A stretch of DNA of 64,000 nucleotides from contig CM060693.1 of NCBI GenBank assembly GCA_030686995.1, positions 119,935,228 to 119,999,227 of the forward strand, in the 5' to 3' direction. The translations under genes and the position numbers were made by a program. Every line of letters starts with the position of its first letter. Position 1 is the first letter of the stretch. Below are positions 1-10,359 of the stretch, one piece after another. The notes under the pieces were generated by a model, which was not told the origin of the DNA, ran no database searches, and saw nothing but the letters and a program-made list of their open reading frames with translations. This DNA is from Artemisia argyi (Eukaryota > Streptophyta > Magnoliopsida > Asterales > Asteraceae).

Positions 1-330
1 ATATAACATATAATGTGTATGTATGACCTCTCGGGTCAACTGAATACATGATAAACATGTATTTGGCCACTTTAATCAACATAACATATAATCTGTCTGT
101 ATGACCTACTCGGTCATCTGAATACATGATACACATGTATTTGACCACCATATCCAATATAACATATAATTTGTTTGTATGACCTACTCGGTCATCTGAA
201 TATATGATGTACATGTATTTGGCCACAACATTCAATATAACATATAATCTATCTGTATGACCTACTCGGTCATCCGAATACATGATATACATGTATTTGG
301 TCATTTTAAACATCATAAATGTATAATCTA
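1..330. repeat. 78-bp tandem repeat with GACC/GGTC dyads
   Basis: Four head-to-tail copies of a unit containing ATAACATATAAT begin at 3, 81, 159 and 237, a period of exactly 78 bp. A decayed fifth copy begins near 315. Every unit carries the dyad TGACC-N5-GGTCA followed by ATGTATTTGG(A)CCAC. The array runs off the left edge of the window. It may be part of a Ty3/gypsy LTR, but no LTR end is visible, so that is only a guess. Confidence 0.85.
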
Positions 331-700
331 TTTATATGACCACTCGGGTCAACTGTATACTGTAAATGACCACCCAAGTTAACATGATGTTGGTTATGAC
401 CTTACATGTTAATATAATATTAAATATGAACCTACAGGTCTACATAATACTTGACTTGCATAATACGACCATATAGGTCAACATGACACTGATTACAAGA
501 AATATGACCATACGGGTCATTATAATACATGACTTGCATAATACAACCACCCAGGTCAACATTACACTGGTCGACATTACACTGAATACATATTATATGA
601 CCATATGGATCATCATGACACGGGACTGGCATGATACGACCACATAGGTAGACATGACACTTAATTCATATAATACGACCATACGGGTCATCATAAGCGG
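331..700. repeat. degenerate dyad-rich repeats (GACC-N5-GGTC)
   Basis: The 78-bp repeat decays here into shorter irregular units. Dyads of the form (T/C)GACC-N5-GGTC(A/G), or close variants, occur near 337, 365, 396, 425, 466, 505, 542, 597, 636 and 677. Between them lie recurring phrases such as CATAATAC and ACATGACAC. No convincing coding region is present; the short minus-strand ORF at 432-632 is a translation of the repeat. Confidence 0.7.
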
Positions 701-1440
701 AATTTAGGATTAGTCGGGCTTTCATGATTATATGCCACATAACTAGTAAATTGATTATCTTATGACGTACGTAGGAACATAAACACGAAACTCGTTTAAC
801 ATGAACTCGTAGCACGAGTTATAGAATTATTTACTCATCGTATAATGATCACATAAAGGCCATTATTTAATCTTCAACCACGTTAGTCACCTCATACGCT
901 TTATATGTTTTCCCGAGCTCCCGAAAAGGTTCCCAGCTAACTTTAACACTTGGAAACATATCATATACATGAAGTTCATTTAGAATACGATCTTAGCTTT
1001 CATAAGCTAGCATTTGGAATTTACATAAACATAAGGGGGCTTTTTGTTGGGCGGGTATCTTATAAGCATAAAGTTACTTTATGAAATCTAACACCTTAAA
1101 ATACAGTTATGGCATCATACCAAGATATCCAACACTTCCCACATTATTTTTACATGATTAACACAAGTCTTGGTGATTTCTAAGGATCATAACTTAGTAT
1201 AATCTTTCAAATTTCTACAAACCCGACTTATGTTATCAAAATAAGATCTATAGGCATAACCTCATAACGGGTAGCCTTTAAATATGAAGCTTGGAACTTA
1301 ACTTGATTCATACCTCAACTAGATCGTGGGAATGCTAGAACTTGCATCCCCAAGCTTAGATATATTAATTTTTTCTACTCAAACTTTATTAACATCAAGT
1401 AGAAATCAAAACCCTAAATTCCTTGTGGTTCCTGTTCAAA
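701..1440. other. unassigned intergenic or LTR-like DNA
   Basis: No coding region, RNA gene or repeat boundary was recognised here. The composition resembles the preceding repeat and could be the rest of the same old LTR. Confidence 0.3.
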
Positions 1441-2164
1441 GGTGTGCAATCAGAATTTTTTTAATTTATGTAATATATAAATAATTTGGTTGCTAAAAAG
1501 ACATTTCTTATAATTTCTTTACTCTGTAACAGCCAACAAAATAAGGTTATGGATGTGGATATTTTATATTGAAGGATGATCTCCTGCTCCATATAATTTC
1601 TTCTCCTAGATTCAACACCTCCAAGTTTTTCTCTGGGACATTTAACACCTCCAAGTTCTTCTCTGGGACCGTCTGGATCTATATCAAGTCTTTGAAAGAC
1701 AGAGTGCTCAAATTTAAAGGTGTTTGCTTTAAAGATAAAGATGTTCGGGGCAAAACTAGATATGGAAAGGCATCTCGATGACCAAGCATTCCAGTCAGCT
1801 GCAATCTTCATGAGCTTTTAAATGACATAGAAAAAAATTTGTGTATTAGTTTTTCATTTAGCCATCGTTTAAATTTGTACGTAACTTTATGTCATTTTCT
1901 TAATCAAATAAACGCCGATGGTTTATTTGAATGTGTTAATTAATATTTAATCGTTTATCAATTTGGAATGTAATTCATATGTTTTAGTTATTTGTTGTGG
2001 TTTAACATCATTCGATTTATTCCTCGTTTCAAGTTAATTTGATCGCTGGTTGTGGGACACTTAATTATGAACAGTATTGACCCCATTGATGTATTGAACA
2101 TAATTAGAATGAGTTCGGCTAATATATATAATTTGAGTGTAATTTTCTTTCGTTGTCAAGTACA
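1441..2164. other. unassigned DNA with a 30-bp direct duplication
   Basis: A phrase reading ACACCTCCAAGTT(T/C)TTCTCTGGGAC is present twice head to tail at about 1611-1670. Overlapping ORFs lie on both strands (minus 1461-1811, plus 1569-1781), but neither resembles a known family, and mirror-strand openness argues against a gene. The remainder is AT-rich with nothing recognised. Confidence 0.35.
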
Positions 2165-2470
2165 AAAAGTAATTTAAAATATTTTAAATCAATTTTAATT
2201 GGTTTAAATCAGTTATAATTAATACATCATTTTTAATTGATTTAAATCATTTATAATTAAATTAAATCATTTATAATATATTTAAATCATTTTAGAATTA
2301 TTATTAATTAGTTTAAATTATTTGTAATTAATTTAAATCATGTATATTTAATTTAAATCACTTTGATTGATTTAAGTTATATTTATAATTAACTTAAATC
2401 ATTTATAATTATTTTAAATTATTTATAATTAATTTATATAATTTTTAAATTAGTATAAATTATTTTAAAA
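2165..2470. repeat. AT-rich degenerate tandem repeat (TTAAATCATTTATAATTAA-like)
   Basis: The phrase (A/T)TTTAAATCA(T)TTATAATTAA recurs about every 18-30 bases with many changes. It sits directly inside the CACTA-type terminus that follows, so it may be the inner part of that element's subterminal region. Confidence 0.55.
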
Positions 2471-2499
2471 TCGTTTATACTTAATTGAAACCATTTTAT

Positions 2500-2876
2500 A
2501 AATACATTTAATTACTTTTGGCGAGTACATGTTCTCGCAAAAAATAATCGAATTAAATACTAAACTCTTAATTAAATTTATAATACAAGTCAACATTTTG
2601 GTCAACACCTTTGGCGAGGACATGTCTTCACCAAAGCGATGGCGGGAAAAATTAGACGGAAACAATTGACCAAAATGAAAAATTATGGGAAAAATGAAAT
2701 TTGGTCGACCTTTTGGCGAGGACATGTCCTCGCCAAAGGGTTTAGTTGAAAATTTCCTTCACATAATTCCCCGCATAAGTCTAAAAATATTTTTTTTTGT
2801 CATTTAGCGGGTTTTGACGAGGACATTGGTGTCCTCGCCAAAACCCCCGTCATCGGCATCACTTTTTGTTGTAGTG
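2500..2876. mobile_element. one terminus of a CACTA (En/Spm)-type element
   Basis: The sequence ends at 2871-2876 in GTAGTG, preceded by CACTTTTTGTT. On the reverse strand this reads CACTACAACAAAAAGTG, the form expected of a CACTA terminal inverted repeat. Four evenly spaced palindromes lie just inside the end, as expected for the subterminal transposase-binding region of this superfamily. No matching CACTA end was found between 1 and 2500, so the other end is lost or outside the window. The three-base target duplication could not be assigned. Confidence 0.7.
2516..2850. repeat. four palindromic subterminal repeats (GGCGAGGACATGTCCTCGCC)
   Basis: Copies begin near 2518, 2611, 2713 and 2812, about 98 bp apart. 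The 2713 copy is a perfect palindrome, and its arms extend through TTTGG/CCAAA. The others differ at a few positions; the last has an enlarged loop (GAGGACATTGGTGTCCTC). They lie immediately inside a CACTA-type end, so transposase-binding sites are the natural reading, by analogy with En/Spm subterminal motifs. Confidence 0.75.
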
Positions 2877-2974
2877 GTGATGATTTATAGAGTAAAGTTT
2901 ATCAATAAAATTTACTTAATTGACTTACGTTATAACACCTAAGACTTTGATTTTGCCAATTTATAAAATAAATA
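2877..2974. other. remnant of the distal 3' flank of PELPK unit 1
   Basis: This stretch (GTAAAGTTTAT...TAACACCTAAGACTTTGATTTTGCCAATT) is recognisably the same as 22640-22735, the region downstream of the third PELPK gene (GTAAAGTTTAT...TAGCACCTGATCGACTTTAATTTTGCCAATT). Position and order relative to the first PELPK gene match, so it marks the left end of duplication unit 1. The units were later separated by insertions. Confidence 0.6.
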
Positions 2975-3382
2975 GTAAATTACATGGTTCGTCCCTTTGG
3001 TTTGGGGTAAATACCTAATTGAGTCCATATTTTTTTTGTTGCATCGTTGATCCCTATTTTGAAACTATTGAACACCGTCCATCCTTAAAACCAAATTGAG
3101 TTAAGTCTCTCCGTTATCTCACCCCACCCCAAAGGTATTTTTGTCTTTGCAGGTTTTCACTTATAATAAAAGACTGCTTCACACTTAACACTTTGTTCCC
3201 CTTCCCCCCCCCCCCCCCCATATTTCTCTCACTCACCCAAGAAACCAAAACCTGTCATCTTCTACAATACCAAACCCTTAATTTGATCCAGGTAATGCAA
3301 TGGTGGCCTCGACAAACCAATGGTCAATTCGTGATTCAAAGGATGATCTGGATGTTTATGAAGCTTACGACATGATACGGTT

Positions 3383-4649
3383 TGTGGAAAACTAGAAGGG
3401 GGGGTTGAATAGTTTTACGTCCTTTTAAAAGTTTATTACCAAAATATTTTGTAGCTTATTGAAAAGTTTCGATTCGATCTCAAGTGAATTCAAATGACAA
3501 CTAATATATGCAATTCTAATGTAATAATGAAATTATTGAAATGTAATGAAGAAAAGATAGAGTTAGAAAGATCAAACCACAACACGCGAATTTATAGTGG
3601 TTCGGCTACAAGGACACCTTCCTTGCCCTACTCCACTCCCCGAGTACCACACTCGAGAGTTTTCTTCACTATGTCAACAAACTCCTTATGGTGGAGAAAC
3701 CTTACACACCTTGGCTTACACGAGTTAACGACACTAAGCTAAATGTCGAGTTCTAATCGTAGCTAGAACCAATCTCACGACTTCTTCAAGGCTTCACACC
3801 TTCTTCACAACTTCACGACTTGTTCAAGGCTTCACACCTTCTTCACACCTTCACAACTTCACACCTTCTTCTATGCATAACTAATTCACAACTACTAAAC
3901 TACTTTACAACACACCTATTTTCTACACACAACAAATTTACACAACACTTTTACAAATATCTACCACAACTACAATATGAATCTAGCTATTCACAACACT
4001 ACTACAATTAGATGGATGTAGAGGAGTGTTCTTCTTCTTGCACTTGAATGGATGAAGCTTTGGATCACTTGGAAACAAAGACTTATGAATTATATAATCA
4101 AAGGATTTTAGATCTAGAGAGGGAGGTTGGATCAGAAAGTTTATAGTGCAAAAAGGTGAGGAAAATGTGTGAAATGATCCAATATTTATAGGGCCAGATT
4201 TTACTGTTCGGGAGCATGCCGGTCCCCTTAATTAGAGGCCGGTCCCCTTAATCATTAAGGGGGCCGCCTAGTAAAATTAAGGGGGCCGCCCTCCTGAACG
4301 TTGGAAAAGTTTTTCTGGATAAAATTTGCCCTTTTTGGTTGGAAATTTGAAATCATATTTTTGTGGTTTAATATAGCATTACCAAAAATGATTTACAAAT
4401 ATATATAAAATGTTTATATCATTTTATAAGATGTTATGTCTTAAGACAAAATTTCCTTTGATCATGTAATGCATAAGATGCTTAGTTTATGCATACCTTA
4501 AGTGATATTAGATGTAGAAGTAAATATTTGTAACCAAATACTTGTTTACTTCTTAATCTTGACTTAATTTGATTTAAGTTTTGTGATTATCAAAACATAG
4601 GTTTATTGAGAGATATTAATAACCTTTTCAAGCATTATTTATATCAACA
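3383..4649 (-). repeat. left LTR (element's 3' LTR)
   Basis: It is nearly identical to 10426-11676. The TATA box is at 4181-4191 on the minus strand and the dyad module at 4206-4300 lies upstream of it. An internal array of short repeats (CTTCACACCTTCTTCACAA, about 3776-3870) has one more partial copy than in the right LTR. Confidence 0.9.
4181..4300 (-). promoter_or_regulatory. LTR promoter: dyad module plus TATA box (left LTR)
   Basis: On the minus strand a TATA box (CTATAAATATT, 4181-4191) is preceded by a foldback region at 4206-4300. Two copies of GGCCGGTCCCCTTAAT face two copies of ATTAAGGGGGCCGCC, inside outer arms GTTCGGGAG/CTCCTGAAC. The right LTR has the same arrangement. Its position makes it a promoter-proximal U3 module. 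Confidence 0.65.
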
Positions 4650-4850
4650 ATCTCCCCCTTTTTGATGATTACAAAACTTAAACTCATTAACTCAAAAATT
4701 AATTTTTAAACAAGTATTTTAGTGAGTTTATATTTACTTCTCCCCCTTTTTGTAGAATCAAAAAGGTTTTGCCGACAATCTTCAAACGTAAATAAATTGA
4801 CGGGTAGAAACTCCCCCTTGATGTGTACTCCCCCTCGTTTGGGGGCACCA
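4650..4850 (-). other. polypurine tract and extra tract-like copies
   Basis: Next to the LTR end the plus strand reads ATCTCCCCCTTTTTGATG, so the element strand has AAAAAGGGGGAGAT, a normal copia polypurine tract. Similar CTCCCCCTT or CTCCCCCTC blocks recur near 4739, 4810 and 4828. Multiplied tracts are a known Sirevirus trait. Confidence 0.75.
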
Positions 4851-5146
4851 AGAGAACGAGCTATGGAATGCTTAGCAAAAAAAATATTAGAAGCACAAGT
4901 ATATGCATGCAAACATGTATAAGGTGATAAAAAAAAATAAAGCATGTTTGAAAAGAAAGCATTCATATTAAATAAGTGGTTGTGTCAAGACACAACATAC
5001 AACTAGCAATTTGAATTACAAGTAGAAGAGCTAGTTAACAAATAAGCAACAAGGAAGATACATCATCATGCAAAAAGTACATGGTCTTCATAGAGCTTGC
5101 AAGCAAAAGGGTGGTAGAGGCTTTATTTATTAAGCATATGAGATGC

Positions 5147-5746
5147 TTAATTAGGAGAGCATGACGGTGATGGTGAAGGAATGGGTGAGAATTGTGGTGG
5201 AGGAATGATTGGAGAGGATGGTGGAGTTGGTGGTGGTGGTGGGTTGGTAAGCAAATGTTCAATATATGAAAACATATATTGAATTTCATCTCTAAGGCCA
5301 AAGATGACCGTGCGGTTGTGGATGCATCAAAGACAAGTATCCCCATGGGATTCAAGTAGCCTCCAAGGCACGGGATTGGCAAAGAATGGTAGTGTAATTG
5401 GTGGTGATGAGAGATGAGCATCAAGTGGTGTTATTGGTGAAAGTGAGATGGTAAGATGAGTGGACATGGGTTCTTGTGTAGGAGGTGGTGATGATACTTG
5501 TGGTGACAAGTGTGAGTTGATGTAGTCATTGATTGATGAGGTTAAGGGTATGGAGGATGAGGAAGTTCCATGAGTGGAAGGTGTTTTAGATGGTGCATTG
5601 GGTGCACTTGGGGATGAGCATTTGGGTGGAGGTGATGGTGTTTTGTTATCTTCATTTGTTAAGTCAATGAAGAGTTGTTTTGGGGGGATGACCACAAGTT
5701 TTTGTTTCTTGGAGGTTTTGGAGTGTGAGGTGCTTGGTGGAGTCAT
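5147..5746 (-). pseudogene. retroelement proline-rich accessory ORF with one stop codon
   Basis: From ATG at 5746 the frame codes a basic N-terminus (KTSKKQKLVV), then a Ser/Pro/Thr-rich region (SAPNAPSKTPSTHGTSSSS). A segment ending NPVPWRLLESHGDTCL follows. A single TGA at 5327-5329 interrupts it, after which the same frame stays open to TAA at 5147-5149 (200 codons in all) through HNRTVIFGLRDE and a proline-rich tail. Preserved frame on both sides points to one recent nonsense change. From memory, proteins of this type are common in Asteraceae repeats; the function is unknown. It lies downstream of a TATA box and dyad module. It sits between polymerase-region remnants and the 3' LTR, where Sireviruses carry envelope-like ORFs, but I see no membrane segment. 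Confidence 0.65.
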
Positions 5747-5794
5747 GATGATTAAGATGGTGAATGATGAGATGAAGAATGGTGATTTTGGAGG

Positions 5795-6026
5795 GAATTT
5801 ATAGTATGGAAATGGTTGATTTAGGTATGTATTTGAAATGGTTGAATAAGATTCTAAAATCAGTTGGGTTAAAATGGGAAATGGTAGCTGAAACTAGAGA
5901 AAGGGTTCACAAGATGCAAAAGAAAACAGTGAATCCAGTTCCAGATGGCCGGTCCCCTTAATTGTATGCCGGCCCCCTTAATAATTAAGGGGACCGCCTA
6001 GGGAATTAAGGGGGCCGCCCATCTGG
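5795..6026 (-). promoter_or_regulatory. internal copy of the LTR dyad module with a TATA box
   Basis: At 5941-6026 the same GGCCGGTCCCCTTAAT / ATTAAGGGGGCCGCC foldback recurs, this time with outer arms CCAGAT/ATCTGG. Downstream on the minus strand there is a TATA box (CTATAAATTC, 5795-5804), and the proline-rich ORF starts at 5746, about 50 bases beyond it. The layout is that of a compact plant promoter. Confidence 0.5.
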
Positions 6027-6137
6027 TGTTTTCCCAGACGACCAGAAACTCAAAATTTGCAAAATTTGGTGATTTTTTAAGTGTGTTTTTCCAGCAAGCT
6101 CTATTAGAAGTACATACTCTAGGAATGATGATATATA

Positions 6138-6140
<3 letters not shown>

Positions 6141-6191
<51 letters not shown>
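6141..6191. repeat. (TA)n microsatellite
   Basis: About 25 TA units, inside the Sirevirus-like element between the two accessory ORFs. Confidence 0.95.
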
Positions 6192-6193
<2 letters not shown>

Positions 6194-6395
6194 CAAATTT
6201 TGCATGGAAATTAACATATTAAAATCTATCTTGAAAAGAAGCATGGCATAATATTATGATAGAAGCATAATAATAATAAAAGTCTAAACATCATTCTAAA
6301 TAACATAAGTATTTCCGAATAAATCGGGCAAATAACAAACCATACAAATGTCTAAAATAAACAAGCAATAGCAAGTAGCAACATGTCAATATCAT

Positions 6396-7607
6396 CTACT
6401 TCTTTTTCTTTCCAAGCATCTTCCTAAACATCTTCCCAACGGATTTGAATCCCCCTCGAAGTTCTTCATGCATTTGTTGTTGACGATTGATGATAGACGT
6501 TTGACGAGTGAAGAGAAGCTCATCGGTACGTTCATGAGGAAGAGGAATTTGATACTCGGTATCATCAAGATCGGAAAGATCTTCAACAAAGGTCGTGGGG
6601 GATGGAGTACTAACACGTGAGGTGTCTTCCTCCTCATCATCATCGTCATCACGATGAGATGTAGAACCACGAGGCCTAGAATACAAAGGAACACGAGATT
6701 TTCCTTTGTCACTACGAGGACGGCGAGTACGAACACGAGTAAGTTGGTTCAAAGTAGGAAGGATATGAACGTAGTAGTCTCTTTGAAGATGTGGGTAATG
6801 TTCCATCACATAACGATAAAGTCGTGTGAGAAACATACCGTAAGGAAGATTGGCATTTGGGGTGTTTTTGGCGGACATGATTCGATGAACAAAAAGATAA
6901 GCCAAATTGTATTGCTCTTCAGCAATAACACAATAAAGCATGTGGGCAATGCTCGCCGTGACATGATCACGGTGACCACCAGTACCAAACGCATTCTCTC
7001 GAAGGAGTTCTTCCCACCTCTTCATATCTTGGCTTAGCTCTTTGAGGAGGATTTGATTGGCATGAATATCGACATTCTTCGACTTGATTACTCGACTAGT
7101 CGTACGACGTTCTAGTTCAAGCATTCGACGAATGTCTTCAGGACTAGGAATCTCAGAATAGTAGGGGCCATCCTGAGGACGATTTCTTTCAAGAGTGGAA
7201 AGATCCCATTCATTTGAGAAAACGGCTTGGCCGTTGAATGGGATTCTAAGAATTTGCCCAAATTGAGCAAGAGTAAGAGTGATGAATTGATTTTGAATCA
7301 TGAAGGAAATGAGGAGATGACCATAGGGATCGGTTTGCACCGTCACTTGGCTATAGAAGTCGAGGATAAAACGAGGAATGATAGGTTCGTTGATTTGGAA
7401 AAGACATTCAAAACGAATATTGGTGAACATTCGTTCGGTTTGATCATTTTCATAGAAAGATGGATCGACAATTCGTCCTTCGTGAATGTTTCTATTTTCA
7501 ATAGGACGATAGAAACATGCAACTGAAGGAGACATGCCGGGAGTAGAAGAGACATTTGGAATGTATTGTTTGGTTTTGGAGACATCACCAACCGTGGTCT
7601 TAGGCAT
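6396..7607 (-). CDS. intact retroelement accessory ORF, about 400 aa, function unknown
   Basis: The protein starts at ATG 7607 (MPKTTVGDV); an in-frame GTG two codons upstream is part of the likely exon. The N-terminal half has a globular region (IHEGRIVDPSFY, FQINEPIIPRFILDFY, QFITLTLAQFGQILRIPF). A helical region follows (RWEELLRENAFGTGG, HMLYCVIAEEQYNLAYLFVH, LPYGMFLTRLYRYVMEHYP), then an acidic run (DDDDDEEEDTS). A strongly basic C-terminus (FKSVGKMFRKMLGKKKK) ends it. The order of parts resembles plant proteins labelled putative plant transposon protein, and a decayed homologue lies at 53570-54711. A plausible 5'-UTR intron runs from 8489 (donor GTAAGT) to 7614 (acceptor TTGTTTAG), connecting it to the dyad module at 8676-8756. 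It is wholly open, unlike almost every other gene here. Confidence 0.7.
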   Translation of the reverse strand: MPKTTVGDVSKTKQYIPNVSSTPGMSPSVACFYRPIENRNIHEGRIVDPSFYENDQTERMFTNIRFECLFQINEPIIPRFILDFYSQVTVQTDPYGHLLISFMIQNQFITLTLAQFGQILRIPFNGQAVFSNEWDLSTLERNRPQDGPYYSEIPSPEDIRRMLELERRTTSRVIKSKNVDIHANQILLKELSQDMKRWEELLRENAFGTGGHRDHVTASIAHMLYCVIAEEQYNLAYLFVHRIMSAKNTPNANLPYGMFLTRLYRYVMEHYPHLQRDYYVHILPTLNQLTRVRTRRPRSDKGKSRVPLYSRPRGSTSHRDDDDDEEEDTSRVSTPSPTTFVEDLSDLDDTEYQIPLPHERTDELLFTRQTSIINRQQQMHEELRGGFKSVGKMFRKMLGKKKK

Positions 7608-8675
7608 TTTCACCTAAACAATATAACAACAAAAATAAAATTAATATAAAAACAACTATCATGCATATGTTATATATTTAGATAATTATATGCACTATAT
7701 GTGGAACGAAATTCTACTTCGACAAAAAAAAATATTCAATGAAGTAGTTTCATGATGTTCCTTTTATTTTGATTTTAAACTCGTTTAGAATATATAATAT
7801 CAAAGAGTATGATATCATAATTCATTTCGAAATAAGGCTAGATATATATTAGATTATATATCTTCCATTCCATAAGAGTTTGACACAACATAAGTTTGTC
7901 TAAAAGATTAAAATGCGAATTTTAGTTTTCAAAAATATCATTTTTAAGATAAACCAAACGCTCCCTTAACTAGATAAAAACATCCTAAAACATCAATATA
8001 TATATATATATTGATTATATATCTTGATGACGTCTATTGATTTTAGTAGTATTAACAAGTTTTATGAACAAGTTTTAAGTTTCAAATAACTACATATAGT
8101 TATAGTTTGTTCATGAACCAAACGCCCATGTTGTCTTCATGAACCATTTTCTAATAAATTGAAAAGTATGTTTTGATTATTTAGGACGTTAAAACAATGT
8201 AATGTAGTAAGTTTTAAGTGGTTTTTGAGAGTTATATCAACAATGTGCCTCTTGAAAAATAAAATTTAACAAGGGTTTATGGGTGATTAATGATTTTGAC
8301 AAAATGATATGTTATACTAATTTTGAGTTGCAATACATCATTCTAATCCTATGGGAAGCATTTGGTAGTTCAATTTCTAGCTTCTATTGCACTTAAATTC
8401 GAATTAAAATAGGTTTTAATAAAATGCATAATAATTGATTAGACACCAAATCGAATGAAATGATATGAAATGCATGTTGGAAAACTTACAAAAGATGTTG
8501 TTATATGTTTGGTTGATGTTTACCCCTTGCAAAACAACCCCGGATTGGTGATATGATGGAGGATTTTGATGTTTTTGGGTGTTTTGGTTCGTACTCAGTA
8601 GCAGTGGGGAAGAACAAATGAGTAAATGAAGTGTTTGGGAATGGAATTAAGGAGGAAAAACGGATTTAGAAGTGT

Positions 8676-8756
8676 CAGATGGCCGGTCCCCTTAAACATT
8701 AAGGGGACCGCCCTCGATAACAAGCCGATCCCCTTAATTATTAAGGGGGCCGCCTT
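8676..8756 (-). promoter_or_regulatory. second internal copy of the LTR dyad module
   Basis: GGCCGGTCCCCTTAA, ATTAAGGGGACCGCCC, GCCGATCCCCTTAATTATT and AAGGGGGCCGCC occur in this order. The module lies upstream of the accessory ORF at 6396-7607 on the minus strand. I see no clear TATA box between it and the proposed splice donor at 8489. Confidence 0.45.
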
Positions 8757-8991
8757 TGAAATTTTCCAAATTTCGCGGAATTAGTTTCTGGAACAAAAAT
8801 ATTTATACGTATATAATTAGATTTATAGTAGATCAAAAATACGTAAACGTTCATTGGCACGATGATAAAATTCTTAACAATTTTTAATTATCGTTTCGAT
8901 AATTAAAATATACCTTTGACAATTTTGGATAAAATGATCAAAGTGTTAAGTTGATGAAGGGTTTGAGGTGTGTTCGGGAATATGTGAATAA

Positions 8992-8994
<3 letters not shown>

Positions 8995-9054
<60 letters not shown>
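8995..9054. repeat. (TA)n microsatellite
   Basis: About 30 uninterrupted TA units, inside the Sirevirus-like element upstream of its accessory ORF. Confidence 0.95.
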
Positions 9055-9056
<2 letters not shown>

Positions 9057-9339
9057 TATAAATGTGAGTGAAAGATGGGTTGATGGGTGAGGTTTGAAAG
9101 ATAGTAGGGAGATAGGATATAGTCGGCGAGAGGAGTTTGTTTCATCCATAGTGTTCACGTGCGAAGGCGTTCTTGCATTATAAAAGTCCACTTGACTCAT
9201 ATCCCTTCATCATCATGAGTCTCCTAAAAGAGGACTTACTAGAATAACGCGAGGGGGGAAGGAAAGGGTTCGATAAAGAACGATTTCCTGGAGTTCTAGA
9301 AAGTCAACTAATGACGTATCTAGGTTATGTGCAAGCAAT

Positions 9340-9449
<110 letters not shown>

Positions 9450-9706
9450 ATATATTAAGTATAGGAGTATATATATATGTAAATAAGTATATATATGATC
9501 GAAACAAGTAGAGAGAAAAAGGCAAGCTATATCTATGCAAACAATATAATCAACTAAAGCATATTTATCTAAGCATGACAATGAGTTATGAAGGAATGGC
9601 GTACCCGGTGGTCTTCAAAAAATCTTCAAAATCATCAAGATGATATATAGACTTTGAAAAAGTCTATGTCGAGAGAAACTTCAAGATTGCCTCAAGGAAT
9701 GTTCAT

Positions 9707-10359
9707 CTAGCCATTCGATCCCCATTGTCTCTTTGGTCCAAAGTTGTTTGGTCCAAACATGTTTAACATTTGACTAGGATGCATGAAAGGTGGTAGTATA
9801 CCCCAAGGATTGTAGCTTTGTTGGTAGTTCCACATTTGATTACTATTGTTATTATAGTTTTGCCTATTTTGGTTTCTTCTTGGTTGAGGTGTTTTAGACC
9901 TAGGATTAGGATTATTTGATTTTCTAGGTGGTGGTGTTTTGGATCTTGTCTTAGATTTAGATGATCCTACCTCGTTTTTCAAAGATGATTTATAAAAAGC
10001 TTTTACTTCTTCATTGTTGGTAAAAGGTATTTTTCTATCGTTAATAAGTATATACTTAGGATTAGATTTTAGAGATTTTTGTTCGTTAGATTCATTTTCG
10101 AATTTGACATTCTTAATCTCACTTGTTGAAGCTCCATTTGAGTTAAATCCTAAACCGGTTTTATCTCCGGATGTTCTTTGACTACTTATTATTTTATTAA
10201 GAGAGTGACTGCTATTTTCAAATTTATTAAGTTTCCGAATTTCTTCCCTAAGTATTTCGTTTTCATCTTTAAGCACTTGACATGATTTGCATTCTTCAAA
10301 AATTTCTTTACCTTTTTCAAGTTGATGTATTTTAATTTTTAGTTCAAGTACTTCATTTT
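9707..10359 (-). pseudogene. C-terminal gag fragment, 5' truncated
   Basis: This minus-strand frame encodes a coiled-coil-like acidic/basic region (VLELKIKIHQLEKGKE, ILREEIRKLNK), then an Arg/Ser/Pro/Asn-rich linker (SKTRSKTPPPRKSN, RRNQNRQNYNNNSNQ). It ends in FGPNNFGPKRQWGSNG. The corresponding end of gag in the autonomous relative at 44312 is GPKKQWVPKV, so this is the same part of a Sirevirus-type gag. Its upstream end is cut at 10359, where 66 bp of copied MULE flank begins; an in-frame stop lies just upstream in that flank. The nucleocapsid knuckle and capsid portions are missing. Confidence 0.75.

Noticed and set aside
1461..1811. A 116-residue minus-strand ORF with a duplicated PRE(E/K)LGGV motif
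   Set aside because: The duplication comes from the 30-bp DNA repeat, the opposite strand is also open, and no family is recognised.
3193..3375. Short ORF at the start of the MULE
   Set aside because: It is in a different frame from the transposase start at 3300 and depends on a poly-C tract.
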